Part shown: positions 42,667 through 51,166 of the stretch, piece by piece
Layout of the letters: each line of letters starts with the position of its first letter
How positions within the stretch are numbered: the first letter of the stretch is position 1
Origin: Geomonas diazotrophica
GTDB taxonomy: Bacteria > Desulfobacterota > Desulfuromonadia > Geobacterales > Geobacteraceae
NCBI RefSeq assembly: GCF_018919385.1
Contig: NZ_JAHLMF010000012.1
Coordinates: 64,483 to 128,482, forward strand
Length of the DNA: 64,000 bases
Reading direction: 5' to 3'
Program-made: the position numbers and the translations under genes
Notes under the pieces: model-generated
The model's input: only the letters and a program-made list of their open reading frames with translations
The model's database searches: none
Told to the model about the DNA's origin: nothing

Positions 42667-44019
42667 ATGCCACAAAAAATTGCCACTTCCGTCCTTCTAC
42701 TGGGGATCGTCACCTATTTGCTTGTCCCACTTTCGGTCACTACCGCTGGGGCAGGGGAGGCGGCGCAGAAGGAAGCCTGTGTCACTTCGTCGTGTCACGC
42801 GAACATGGGCAAAGCAGCCTTCGTTCATGGGCCCGCTGCAGTCGGTGAATGCACCGGCTGCCATACGAAGATAGGCAAGCACAAGTTCGAGCCGATTATA
42901 AATCCAGGCCAACAATGCCTTGAGTGCCACGAAAAACTAAATACCATGACCGTGGTACATGCGCCTGTGCGCATGTTGGAGTGCGTGAAATGCCATGATC
43001 CTCACCAGTCGCCGTACAAGTACCAGTTGCGTGCAGAGGGGAGCAACCTGTGCTTTTTATGCCACTCCAAGGCGATTGTGTCAGGAAAATATCTGCACGG
43101 GCCCCTCGGTGTCGGTGGTTGCAATGCATGTCACTATGCCCATCAAAGCCCAAATCGAAAGCTCTTGATAGCAGAGGGGAATTCCCTGTGCTTTACTTGC
43201 CACACCGATAAGGCTGAAGCATTCAAGGACAAGAAATACATGCATGCGCCGGTCAAAGAGGCCTGCATAAACTGCCATAGTCCACACAGTTCAGACTACC
43301 GCTTTACCCTTAGTGCAAACGGCAACATGGATCTCTGTTACAAGTGCCATAGGGACAAGGAAAAGGCCATAGCCAGCGCTACGGTACCCCACAAAGGGGT
43401 ACAGACCGACCGCAAATGCCTGGCCTGCCACGATCCCCACGTCTCTGATTTTCCAAAACAGCTAGTAAGGCAGCCGATGGATCTGTGTATGAGCTGTCAT
43501 GACCGTGAGTACAACGGTGCGAATGGTAAGATAGCGAATATGAGTGTTTTGCTTGGAAACGGCAGCGAAAAACACGGGCCCATCCAGGAAAAGGACTGCT
43601 CAGGATGCCATGACGCGCACGGTTCAAACAACTTCAGGATACTGCTGGAGAGTTTCCCGCAGCTTTTCTATGCTCCATATAACGCTGACAATTACAAACT
43701 GTGCTTCATGTGTCACCAAAAGACCATCGCGAGTGTAGAAACGACGACCACTCTTACCGGTTTTCGAAACGGAGACCAGAATCTTCATTTCGTGCATGTC
43801 AACAAGGCAGTAAAAGGCCGTACTTGCAGGGCGTGCCATGATGCGCATGCGACAAACAACCCCAAACACGTGCGCGACGGGGTGCCATTTGCAAAGTGGC
43901 AACTCCCCATCGGCTTCAAAAAGAGTGCAAATGGTGGGGCTTGTCTGCCGGGGTGCCACCAATTGTTCAGTTACGACAGGGTAAAACCTGTCCTCAACAA
44001 GCAGGTGCAAGGCAAATGA
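42667..44019 (+). CDS. Multihaem cytochrome c, 13 canonical plus 2 unusual haem sites
   Basis: The product is 450 residues with a signal peptide (SVLLLGIVTYLLVPLSVTTAG). Thirteen CXXCH motifs run through the protein in doubled-CXXCH style (CVKCHDPHQS, CINCHSPHSSD, CLACHDPHVSD, CSGCHDAHGS, CRACHDAHA). Two further sites are irregular: CVTSSCH near the N-terminus (CX4CH) and CLPGCH near the C-terminus (CX3CH), so up to 15 haems are possible if the maturation system accepts them. SD AGGAGA precedes ATG 42667. The stop overlaps the following TPR gene by 4 nt. It opens a four-gene operon of two cytochromes and two TPR proteins. Confidence 0.85.
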   Translation: MPQKIATSVLLLGIVTYLLVPLSVTTAGAGEAAQKEACVTSSCHANMGKAAFVHGPAAVGECTGCHTKIGKHKFEPIINPGQQCLECHEKLNTMTVVHAPVRMLECVKCHDPHQSPYKYQLRAEGSNLCFLCHSKAIVSGKYLHGPLGVGGCNACHYAHQSPNRKLLIAEGNSLCFTCHTDKAEAFKDKKYMHAPVKEACINCHSPHSSDYRFTLSANGNMDLCYKCHRDKEKAIASATVPHKGVQTDRKCLACHDPHVSDFPKQLVRQPMDLCMSCHDREYNGANGKIANMSVLLGNGSEKHGPIQEKDCSGCHDAHGSNNFRILLESFPQLFYAPYNADNYKLCFMCHQKTIASVETTTTLTGFRNGDQNLHFVHVNKAVKGRTCRACHDAHATNNPKHVRDGVPFAKWQLPIGFKKSANGGACLPGCHQLFSYDRVKPVLNKQVQGK

Positions 44020-44540
44020 GGTGTAGAAGCGCTGGCCGCGCCGCAAATGCCTTTGGGGGGCAGAAGGTGGTTATCTTTTGCCTTCTTTTCCTGCTGCTGG
44101 CGTTGACAGTATGCCATGGGGGGGGACTCAATGCGGATGGGGCACAACCTGCCGTGTCCCAAACTGCAGGAGAAGACGACGAAATAAGGGCAGCCCGTAC
44201 CGATGTGGAAAGACAGCCTGGAGTGCCCCAGCCCCTCATTCATCTCGGCTATCTGTTGGTTGCTTCCGGCAAGCCCGAGGAGGCCTTGACACGGTTTGAT
44301 CAGGTTCTTGTTCTGGTCCCCAAATCGTTTGAGGCGAAAACCGGTCGCGGCATGGCACTTGCCCGGCTGGGGAGATTGCAGGAGGCCGAGCGTGAACTGC
44401 GCAGTGCCCTGCTTATGAACCCCAACCCTGTGCGTACCCACTACGAACTTGGGCTGGTGTATCGGCAACTGGGCGATGAAGGCAAGGCCCTCGAGCAGTT
44501 CAAGGAAGGAATCAGGAAGTATGAACAGGGTAGGCAGTGA
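44016..44540 (+). CDS. Exported or membrane-anchored TPR protein
   Basis: From ATG 44016, overlapping the cytochrome stop (ATGA), the product is 174 residues. Residues about 18-35 are a hydrophobic signal or anchor (VVIFCLLFLLLALTVC). The rest is three TPR units (LIHLGYLLVASGKPEEALTR, AKTGRGMALARLGRLQEAER, THYELGLVYRQLGDEGKALE). It is likely a periplasmic adaptor for the cytochromes of the operon, as TPR proteins are for cytochrome maturation. The next gene begins 20 nt before its stop, so coupling is tight on both sides. Confidence 0.78.
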   Translation: MRCRSAGRAANAFGGQKVVIFCLLFLLLALTVCHGGGLNADGAQPAVSQTAGEDDEIRAARTDVERQPGVPQPLIHLGYLLVASGKPEEALTRFDQVLVLVPKSFEAKTGRGMALARLGRLQEAERELRSALLMNPNPVRTHYELGLVYRQLGDEGKALEQFKEGIRKYEQGRQ

Positions 44541-45666
44541 TCTTCAAGCGGATATTTTCGGGGTGGTGAGGCGTTATCTCACCCTATTGATCATGGCGCT
44601 ATGTTTCTGGAGCGGTTCCCCGGCACCGGCCGATGCCTCTCTCCTTGTATTGCAGGTCGGGGTCGAAGGGCCCGATTTTGTTCTTAATACGCTGGAAGGC
44701 AAAAATAAAAAATCCTCAGAATTGCAAGGAGAGGGCCTTACTGCACTCGTTTTCTGGTCTACCTCTGTGAAAAAGTCGGAGGCCCTGCTGACCAAGATGC
44801 AGCAACTGTATTCCCGCTTCCGATCCTCCGGCTTCAGCGTGATTGCAGTCAATGTTGATGAACAAAAGGCAGGGCCACGGACGCTACAGGCGGTTGGCAA
44901 GACCCGAGACCGGTTGAAGCTCGATTTCCCAATGTTGCTGGATCCCGGTCTAGCCGCCTTCAGCGATTACGGCGTAATAGCGCTGCCAACAACCGTCATC
45001 GTGGACAAGCAACGAGTCGTGAAGTACGAGCTCTCCGGATACCCTCTGGTCGGGGCCGACGCTTTGGAAGAGTTCGTGGTTTCTTCAATAGCCGGGCCCT
45101 CGTCGCAAAAGCACGTCGCGCATCCTGCTTACCTGCCTGACAAGACAGCGGTCCGATTCTATGGGATGGGGATACGCAGCCTTAAATCGAAGGTCCTTGC
45201 GAGCCAGGCTGAAAATTGGTTCCGCAAAGCCGTCGACGCCGATCCCAATTTCATGCTGCCGCGCCTGGGGCTTGGCAAGTTGTACAAGGACCGGGGAGAC
45301 ATGGCGCGTGCCGAGGCCGAGTATCGTGCAGTTCTCGCAAAAGAGCCGAAGCACCCGGTTGCCACCTGCGAAGTCGCTCTTGTCCTGGTGGAACGAGGCA
45401 GGAATACAGATGCCCTTGCCATGCTTGAGGACGCGCGCAAGTCGCACGAGGCCTATTCGCCATGTTACTACTACATGGGGTATGCTTTGGGGCGGGAGAG
45501 GAGACTACCTGAGGCGGAGGCGATGTTCAGGGAGGCCGAGGCACTAAACCCTTCCGACTACAGAACCTATGTTTACCAAGGTAAGCTGTTTGAGTACTTG
45601 AAAGACACGAAAAAGGCCGCAGACTCCTACGCGCGTGCTTTAGACAGGATTGTTCATGGCAAGTGA
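44521..45666 (+). CDS. Thioredoxin-like domain without active-site cysteines, fused to TPR
   Basis: The product is about 381 residues. A signal/anchor segment (LTLLIMALCFWSGSPAPADA) leads into a TlpA/peroxiredoxin-like fold: VEGPDFVLNTLEGKNKKSSE, ALVFWSTSVKKSEALL, VIAVNVDEQ, MLLDPGLAAFSDYGVIALPT with the cis-Pro TT, and VIVDKQ. Where TlpA proteins have W-C-x-x-C this protein reads FWSTSVKKS, so it cannot do thiol-disulfide exchange. Residues about 240-381 carry three to four TPR units (MLPRLGLGKLYKDRGDMARA, CYYYMGYALGRERRLPEA). The chosen start overlaps the upstream TPR gene by 20 nt. A binding role, perhaps holding apocytochrome, is inferred. Confidence 0.8.
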   Translation: MNRVGSDLQADIFGVVRRYLTLLIMALCFWSGSPAPADASLLVLQVGVEGPDFVLNTLEGKNKKSSELQGEGLTALVFWSTSVKKSEALLTKMQQLYSRFRSSGFSVIAVNVDEQKAGPRTLQAVGKTRDRLKLDFPMLLDPGLAAFSDYGVIALPTTVIVDKQRVVKYELSGYPLVGADALEEFVVSSIAGPSSQKHVAHPAYLPDKTAVRFYGMGIRSLKSKVLASQAENWFRKAVDADPNFMLPRLGLGKLYKDRGDMARAEAEYRAVLAKEPKHPVATCEVALVLVERGRNTDALAMLEDARKSHEAYSPCYYYMGYALGRERRLPEAEAMFREAEALNPSDYRTYVYQGKLFEYLKDTKKAADSYARALDRIVHGK

Positions 45667-46693
45667 TTTTAAGGCGTCTGGTGCAGTCAAGCTTGGGAGG
45701 TTGGCTGGTCTGATCGGGGCAGCTGCGCTTGGCGTCTGCCTTTTGGGTGGAGCTGCGGTGGCCGAGCCGGGTGACAGCCGCATAAAAATCGTCACGCCAC
45801 CGGACAAGTCCGTGCTGGAAGGCCCCCTTGCTGCGGTCACGGTGCGGTTGCCGACGGATCGGCCGGACGAAATACAGATCTTCCTGAACCGAAGGCGTGT
45901 CAGACTGCCAAAGAGGCAGTACCGCCAGTACATGACCTGCTTCGATGGCGTAGAACTTGCGAGCGGTAAGAACGAGATCAGGGTGGTCGCCCTTAAGGGG
46001 GGGAAGCCCGTGGATGAAAGCACTTCGACGGTGTTCCTGCATTCAGAACTCTCGTCTGATGGAGCAAGGGTGCCAGAAGGGTTCAGCGGGTACACCTTTC
46101 ACGAGCAGACGCATGAGCGGGTTTGCCTACCTTGCCATCAACTCGATTTTTCCAAGACTGCCGAATCGGAAACACGTGCCGAAAATTCTCCTTGCTATCA
46201 GTGCCACAAGAAGATGCTCACCACGTATGCCAACGTTCATGGCCCAGCCGCAGTTGGCGGGTGCCTTGGGTGCCATGACCGGGGTGCAAAACCGAAACTC
46301 TCCGTGCCTAAGCCGGAAGGTAAGCTCTGCAACAGCTGTCACGAGAATTCCTGGCCAAGTATGCCCTTTGGTCATGGGCCCACTGCGGCCGGAAGCTGTG
46401 CCATCTGCCACGATCCCCACGCGTCGAACCAACCTTACTTTCTACTGAAATCAGCTGCCGACCTTTGTGCGGGGTGTCATGAGGAGATTCTTGCCAAACC
46501 CCACGTCATAGTCGGGTTCTCGAACAACGCGCACCCCGTGCGTAAATGGCCGGACCCGTACCATCCGGGCAAGGAATTCACTTGCGTTTCCTGCCATAAT
46601 CCCCATGCCGGACTTACGCCGGCTTTCCTTCAAAATTACGATGGCATTTCACCCATCAGCAACTTCTGCATTACCTGTCATGCAATGCGCTAG
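45656..46693 (+). CDS. Eight-haem cytochrome c with N-terminal beta-sandwich domain
   Basis: From ATG 45656 the product is 345 residues: signal (LIGAAALGVCLLGGAAVA), then a ~110-residue beta domain (IKIVTPPDKSVLEGPLAAVT ... NEIRVVALKGGKPVDESTST) that reads as an Ig-like or cadherin-like sandwich. The rest carries eight CXXCH sites (CLPCH, CYQCH, CLGCH, CNSCH, CAICHDPHAS, CAGCH, CVSCHNPHAG, CITCH). Its start lies inside the previous gene (11-nt overlap), completing the coupled four-gene unit. The sandwich may mediate docking to a partner or the cell surface. The C-terminal haem is at the extreme end (CITCHAMR). Confidence 0.85.
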   Translation: MASDFKASGAVKLGRLAGLIGAAALGVCLLGGAAVAEPGDSRIKIVTPPDKSVLEGPLAAVTVRLPTDRPDEIQIFLNRRRVRLPKRQYRQYMTCFDGVELASGKNEIRVVALKGGKPVDESTSTVFLHSELSSDGARVPEGFSGYTFHEQTHERVCLPCHQLDFSKTAESETRAENSPCYQCHKKMLTTYANVHGPAAVGGCLGCHDRGAKPKLSVPKPEGKLCNSCHENSWPSMPFGHGPTAAGSCAICHDPHASNQPYFLLKSAADLCAGCHEEILAKPHVIVGFSNNAHPVRKWPDPYHPGKEFTCVSCHNPHAGLTPAFLQNYDGISPISNFCITCHAMR

Positions 46694-46718
46694 GCAGAGT
46701 TGCCTGGTCATCTGTTTT

Positions 46719-47141
46719 TCACCTTGATGCAACCTCTACTTGGGTAAAAGCCCGCACGATCGTTTCTGCTTCGGGAAGCCCCTGGGCAGCAGCCTTTCTC
46801 AACCACCTGAGCCCTTCGGCTTCATTTGCATGCACCCCGGCTCCCTCCAGGTAAAGAAGACCAAGATCCGCCTGTGCAACATCAAGTCCCAGTTCTGCAG
46901 CTCGGTGCAGGTAGGTCAGCGCTGTTTTCTTGTCCTGGTTCAATCCGATCCCGCTGCCATACATTTGGCTCAAAATGAAGTATGACCCTGCAGTCTCGTC
47001 TGATTTGAACTCCCGTGCAGCTTTTTCATAATTACCCGCTGCGTAGGCCACGACTCCCGCTGCGTAATCAGCGAAGGCCGGTAAAGCTGCACTGACGAAC
47101 AACACAGATCCGATTAACGCGGTTAACAGTTTCCGTCTCAT
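46719..47141 (-). CDS. Small secreted Sel1-repeat protein
   Basis: The product is 140 residues from ATG 47141 (GAGGAGG upstream): signal peptide (LTALIGSVLFVSAALPAFA), then YAAGVVAYAAGNYEKAAREF and three Sel1 units (SYFILSQMYGSGIGLNQDKK, AQADLGLLYLEGAGVHANEA). Same build as the 37034-37453 protein, so each of the two cytochrome blocks ends with a small Sel1 protein. It is convergent with the eight-haem cytochrome gene, 25 nt apart. Confidence 0.82.
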   Translation of the reverse strand: MRRKLLTALIGSVLFVSAALPAFADYAAGVVAYAAGNYEKAAREFKSDETAGSYFILSQMYGSGIGLNQDKKTALTYLHRAAELGLDVAQADLGLLYLEGAGVHANEAEGLRWLRKAAAQGLPEAETIVRAFTQVEVASR

Positions 47142-47319
47142 GGCACCCTCCTCACGGCTTGATTTTGGTTGGGGTATCGCAAGTTCGGTGCCAATGTGCG
47201 ATGAGAGCAAACTACCGTCCTTTCAGTCGTTTATGTAATTTAGTGGAGATGGTGGTCTGTTGCCCCTTGAACAGCTTGTAGCCTGTGGATTGGCTTAATA
47301 ATTGGATTCACTCTTCTTT

Positions 47320-47525
47320 TTAAAAACTGGGCAGGTGTGCAGAATGTGTACACTGACAAGTTGGTCTCACCGCCCGCGGCGGCAGGTGCCGTAGTGGCAG
47401 GTGCTGCCTCGAGGGTACCGCAGCTTTCTTGGTCACCTCAATTCCGCTGGCAAAATAGATGGACTTGAAGGTGCGGTTTAGGGGCTTGCTGCTGAATTCG
47501 CCCATCGGTGTGCCGTAACGCACGC
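47320..47525 (-). pseudogene. Fragment of a YTYV-domain protein
   Basis: The minus strand reads VRYGTPMGEFSSKPLNRTFK then SIYFASGIEV, which matches the last third of the domain in the adjacent 47583-48296 protein (FKSTTLNRNFPYIHFSGGL) and in the 41645 product. The N-terminal two thirds, signal peptide and start are missing, and the following frame is unlike the family. It appears to be a leftover of an older or duplicated copy immediately downstream of the intact gene. Confidence 0.55.
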
Positions 47526-47582
47526 AACTGCTTTTCAGTCGGGTTCAGATGTGCCCGCCCCAAACCGAAGGTACGCTCGATG

Positions 47583-48296
47583 TTACCGTTGCTCCGCCCG
47601 CGGGGCTTCAGGCGCGGCCGCCGCAGGGACGGCAGGGGGGGGGGCAGCGGACTTCTGCTGGTCGGGTCCCTTCTTCAGTCCCCCGGAAAAATGGATATAG
47701 GGAAAGTTCCGGTTCAGTGTGGTGCTCTTGAAGTTGACCATGTCGATACCTGGTATCAGCTCGATATTCTCCCCCACCTTGACTTCCGTGCCCGGTATGG
47801 CAGACCAGGTCCTTCTCCCCTCCTTTTCCAGCAGGATGTAGGTGTAGGCGCCAGCATTCATCGTCTGCAGCACCTTTCCCTCCATGACGGGGTTACCGAC
47901 CTCCTTGCTTGCCTCAAGATCGGCCGCATGGGGGGCTCCCGTGGCCGTGGCTACCATTCCTCCTGAGAAGATGATGGAGTCGAAGGTGCGGTTGAGGGCC
48001 TTGCTGTTGAAGTTCTTCAGCTCGGCTCCTGGCAGCAGCTCGATCTGCTGCCCGATGCTCACGCTCATCAGGGGGGCGGCCACCCAGAGCGTCTTCCCTT
48101 CCGTCTCAAGGTTGACGTAGGTATAACCCGCGGCATTCATAGTATCGAGTACCTTCCCACGGAGCAGGCTGGGCGCCTTTGCAGAGACCGGTTTTGTTGC
48201 GGGCCTCGACGTCTGGCCGGGGAGGGTACACGCCGCCAGGCTGGTCGCCAGGATCGCCAGCCCCACAGCGATGGTCAGATTTCTAGTGTTCTTCAT
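47583..48296 (-). CDS. Lipoprotein with two YTYV (NrfJ-like) domains
   Basis: The product is 237 residues from ATG 48296 (GGAGGAACC upstream). Lipobox ATSLAAC. Two tandem copies of one ~75-residue domain follow: LDTMNAAGYTYVNLETEGKT ... LNRTFDSIIFSGGM and LQTMNAGAYTYILLEKEGRR ... LNRNFPYIHFSGGL. The same domain forms the N-terminal half of the 41645-42373 product, where an OB-fold replaces the second copy. It is followed by a partial third copy (pseudogene at 47320-47525) and preceded on the same strand by an OmpA-family gene. Function is unknown; association with OmpA-type proteins and cytochromes is the main clue. Confidence 0.78.
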   Translation of the reverse strand: MKNTRNLTIAVGLAILATSLAACTLPGQTSRPATKPVSAKAPSLLRGKVLDTMNAAGYTYVNLETEGKTLWVAAPLMSVSIGQQIELLPGAELKNFNSKALNRTFDSIIFSGGMVATATGAPHAADLEASKEVGNPVMEGKVLQTMNAGAYTYILLEKEGRRTWSAIPGTEVKVGENIELIPGIDMVNFKSTTLNRNFPYIHFSGGLKKGPDQQKSAAPPPAVPAAAAPEAPRAEQR

Positions 48297-48375
48297 GTAC
48301 GGTTCCTCCGTATTGTTGCTCCGGCCCAGCCGGAGAGGGTGCTGCGCCGTACCTGCCGGTTTGGTCATGGCGACG

Positions 48376-49710
48376 CTACTGGTTGATGATCAGGGTGAGA
48401 GTTACCACGGCTCTGCGGTTTTTGTGGCGGCCTGTGGCGCTTTGGTTGTTTGACACCGGTTTTTGTGAGCCGTGTCCCTTGATCGTGATTTTTGCGGGAG
48501 CAACGCCGTACTTGACCAGTTCATTCTTCACGTTCTGGGCTCGCTGCTGCGACAGGGCGAGGTTGGCCCGGTCATTCCCCACGTTGTCGGTGTGTCCCTC
48601 GATGACGGCGGTGGACTCCTCGTTGTATTTCATGAGCGACGCGAAGGCCGCTAGCTTGGCCTGGTAGACCGGCCGTATCGCTTGGCTGCTGAACAAGAAC
48701 TCGATGGTCAGGGTCCGTATGCTCCTTTTAGGAGCGTGTGCCTGGGGAGATGGTACCGGCTGCGTCGACGCCGGGGCGGGAGCAGGCGCCTGTGTGGCGG
48801 GCGTCGCGGCCTGGGAGACCGTTCGCGGTTGTGCGGCCGCGGCCCCTGCCGGCGGTGCATTTGGTGCTAGGGGAGGCTCGGCGTCTGGCAATCTCCGCCT
48901 GGCAGCGCTGTGAGCCGTGACCGGTGCGGGGTAGGCGGCCGGCGCGAACGCGTCGCCGGGGTTGGGTGGCAGGAGGTTGAGGCCCATAGCCGCTGCACCC
49001 GACCCGCGAAGAAGCTCCAGAATGGATGGAGGGGGGGGGGCCGGGGTGGCTGTTTCCGCTGTCGGCTTGGCCTGCTTCTCTTCCTGGGCCTGCGGGATGT
49101 TCTTGCGCGGCGGGGGAGGCACAGGCTTTCTGCGCTGCTTGCCGAAATAGTAGGTCAGGCCGGTGGTTATTTCGAAATTGCTGGTAGTGGTTGCGTGTTG
49201 GTAGACCATGAGCTGGCGCACATCCGCGCGGATAGCCAGGTACTCTTCCAACTGGTATTTCAGGCCGAACCCAAAGTTGAACAAGGGACTTTTGTCGCGT
49301 GCACCTTCCCGGTCGGTGAAGATCCCACCTGCACCAAGCGCGAGGAAGGGGGTCACGGCCTTTCTGGTCACGATCGGGTACGTCGCATCGAGGCGGAACA
49401 GGTAGGCCTGGGCCTTGAGGTGCTGCTCCTTGGTTGTGGTGGGAAGGTAATTGAAAGTAGCGTCGACGCCGATACTGTCCGTAATTCCGGTTCCGACGTG
49501 GTCGTAACTGGCTTTCACGCCGTAGGTGATGGCCGGATCCAAGGACTGCACCGAAGAGAACAGATAGCCACCCACCAAAGGCGTAACGCTGACAGAATCA
49601 ATCGGCTTTACGTACTTTGCTGCGGCAGCGTGTCCTTCAGATGAAAGCAGAAGGAAAAGGCCGAGGACGGCTATCAGGCGGGAAACGAATAGGGGCAACT
49701 TCGGCTCCAT
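48376..49710 (-). CDS. OmpA-family outer-membrane protein (second)
   Basis: The product is 444 residues: signal peptide (LIAVLGLFLLLSSEGHAAAA), N-terminal barrel-like domain (about 33-200; SVTPLVGGYLFSSVQSLDPA ... FEITTGLTYYFGKQ), a very long Pro/Ala-rich linker (about 205-330), and a C-terminal OmpA domain (LTIEFLFSSQAIRPVYQAKL, AVIEGHTDNVGNDRANLALS, QQRAQNVKNELVKYGV, NRRAVVTL). It matches the 40125-41351 protein in architecture and in the YFGKQ/FIFNE junction region. Its neighbour is the YTYV-domain lipoprotein. It probably tethers the outer membrane to peptidoglycan in the cytochrome-rich envelope. Confidence 0.87.
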   Translation of the reverse strand: MEPKLPLFVSRLIAVLGLFLLLSSEGHAAAAKYVKPIDSVSVTPLVGGYLFSSVQSLDPAITYGVKASYDHVGTGITDSIGVDATFNYLPTTTKEQHLKAQAYLFRLDATYPIVTRKAVTPFLALGAGGIFTDREGARDKSPLFNFGFGLKYQLEEYLAIRADVRQLMVYQHATTTSNFEITTGLTYYFGKQRRKPVPPPPRKNIPQAQEEKQAKPTAETATPAPPPPSILELLRGSGAAAMGLNLLPPNPGDAFAPAAYPAPVTAHSAARRRLPDAEPPLAPNAPPAGAAAAQPRTVSQAATPATQAPAPAPASTQPVPSPQAHAPKRSIRTLTIEFLFSSQAIRPVYQAKLAAFASLMKYNEESTAVIEGHTDNVGNDRANLALSQQRAQNVKNELVKYGVAPAKITIKGHGSQKPVSNNQSATGRHKNRRAVVTLTLIINQ

Positions 49711-50063
49711 TATGCAAACACTGTGGTTGCCGCATCTTATACTAACCCGTTCATTGATTCAACTATTAATACTTTACGATAAATAGCCCGTATAGTGCTT
49801 TGAGCCGGCTCCCCAGCCTGTCCCCTCCCCGCTTTACCCCCCCGTCCATTTCCCCTTACCCCGCCCGATTGGCTGCTGATCATTCCGGAATTATCCCTGT
49901 TCAGATGTTCAACATGCGCACAGGCAAATTTTGAAAAAGAATTTCAGTGGCGAAAACTGACAGAGCATAAAATCTAGCGAAGATAATTACTTGTGTGATT
50001 TGAACGGTTCTGCCCACTCTTGGTACCCCGCTTGAAAGGGGTAGTGGCAACGGGAGGTGAGCC
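49711..50063. other. Divergent intergenic region, no gene seen
   Basis: AT-rich near 49730-49800 and pyrimidine-rich around 49810-49860. A TAAAAT near 49971 could be a -10 for the tri-haem gene but has no matching -35. Nothing else recognised. Confidence 0.4.
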
Positions 50064-50738
50064 ATGAGAACCGAACAAAACATAAACAGAACGTTGCAGA
50101 GAATGGCGGGGCTGGCATATGCGGCCGCGATGGTACTCGGCCTGGTTCAGGAGGCAGGCGCTTTCGGGAGCAACGTTTCCAGAAATGGTGAGCGGTGTGC
50201 TTACACGCAGCAACTGCAGACCTCGGTTCAGGCCCGTAGGGACTACCTGGTAAAGATCGATGCGGTGCGCGGCTTGTCCTACACGTCCGGCAGTTCTGTC
50301 GAAGATATGTACGGGAACATCGTTGCTGCTGGTTACTCCGATGACAACTCCACCGGATCGACCGGCATCCTTTCTATCCTTTCTGACTCCAAGTCCGCCC
50401 CGTCATCGTTGCAGCACCTGGATGCCTTCTCGGTCAATTGCCTAAGCTGCCATGACGGTGTTCTGGCTTCTCAGATTAACGTTGATGTAAGGGATCGCCC
50501 GTCGTTCCGCAGGTCGATGGGGACCCTCACCAACCGTGACCATCCTCTCGGCATGACCTACGAGGCCTATGTTGCGGCGGCCCGGGGCTACAAGGACGTC
50601 GGCAGCAACACCAAGATGATCTTCGTCAATGGCCGGGTCGGTTGCCTCACCTGCCACGACCCGCTGAATCCCGATAAGGGGCATCTGGTGATGAGCGACT
50701 ACGGCAGCGCGCTCTGCAAGAGCTGCCACGACAAGTAG
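50064..50738 (+). CDS. Tri-haem secreted cytochrome c
   Basis: The product is 224 residues with a signal peptide (MAGLAYAAAMVLGLVQEAGA) and three CXXCH sites, all in the C-terminal half (NCLSCHDGVLAS, GCLTCHDPLNPDKGHLVMSD, LCKSCHDK). The N-terminal ~100 residues are haem-free and Ser/Gly-rich. The DHPLGMTYE and CHDPH-like spacing resemble small cytochromes found beside OmcS-type genes and multihaem clusters. GGGAGGTGA lies upstream of ATG 50064, and a strong terminator follows, so it is a single-gene unit. Confidence 0.82.
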   Translation: MRTEQNINRTLQRMAGLAYAAAMVLGLVQEAGAFGSNVSRNGERCAYTQQLQTSVQARRDYLVKIDAVRGLSYTSGSSVEDMYGNIVAAGYSDDNSTGSTGILSILSDSKSAPSSLQHLDAFSVNCLSCHDGVLASQINVDVRDRPSFRRSMGTLTNRDHPLGMTYEAYVAAARGYKDVGSNTKMIFVNGRVGCLTCHDPLNPDKGHLVMSDYGSALCKSCHDK

Positions 50739-50767
50739 AATCTTGAGGAATCTTCCAGCTGTGGATC

Positions 50768-50796
50768 CCGAACCGGCTTGCCGGTTCGGTTATTTT
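50768..50796 (+). terminator. Rho-independent terminator
   Basis: CCGAACCGG / CCGGTTCGG with a CTTG loop, then TTATTTTG. Confidence 0.8.
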
Positions 50797-50812
50797 GCTC
50801 CGGAGGGATTAG

Positions 50813-51166
50813 TTAGACGTACCTCTCGACCAGTTCTTCAATGATCTCGCCAATGGTGACCCTGCGGTAGGCGGAGGCGATCTTCAGCTTTAGGTGCAGA
50901 TCCTGCCTGATGTTGGCGGTGAGCCGCACGTCCCCTTCCGGCACCAGGCCCGAGACCGCCTTGACCGCCCCCTTGGGGAGGCGTCCCCGCTTGCCGCCCT
51001 GCGGCTTGGGCGCGGGTGGGGCGGCGGAGTGGCTGGACTGCTTGGGGCGCGTCTTGGCCTCCGGCCGGGACGCCGGTGTAGGCGGCGCGGCCGGTGCGGC
51101 CGGCGCGGGAGCTTCCGCGATTCCCGCCAGTTCGAACAGCCCCATCTGGTTTTCCAAATCCGACAT
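50813..51166 (-). CDS. Ribbon-helix-helix-like small protein with Pro/Ala linker
   Basis: The product is 117 residues. The C-terminal ~40 residues (DVRLTANIRQDLHLKLKIAS then TIGEIIEELVERY) have the strand-helix-helix pattern of Arc/MetJ-type DNA-binding proteins, as in ParG and plasmid antitoxins. The first part is a disordered, Ala/Pro-rich and then basic (GGKRGRLPKGAVK) tail. GGGGTGAGG precedes ATG 51166. No toxin partner gene lies next to it. A small chromosomal DNA-binding regulator is the best guess. Confidence 0.65.
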   Translation of the reverse strand: MSDLENQMGLFELAGIAEAPAPAAPAAPPTPASRPEAKTRPKQSSHSAAPPAPKPQGGKRGRLPKGAVKAVSGLVPEGDVRLTANIRQDLHLKLKIASAYRRVTIGEIIEELVERYV

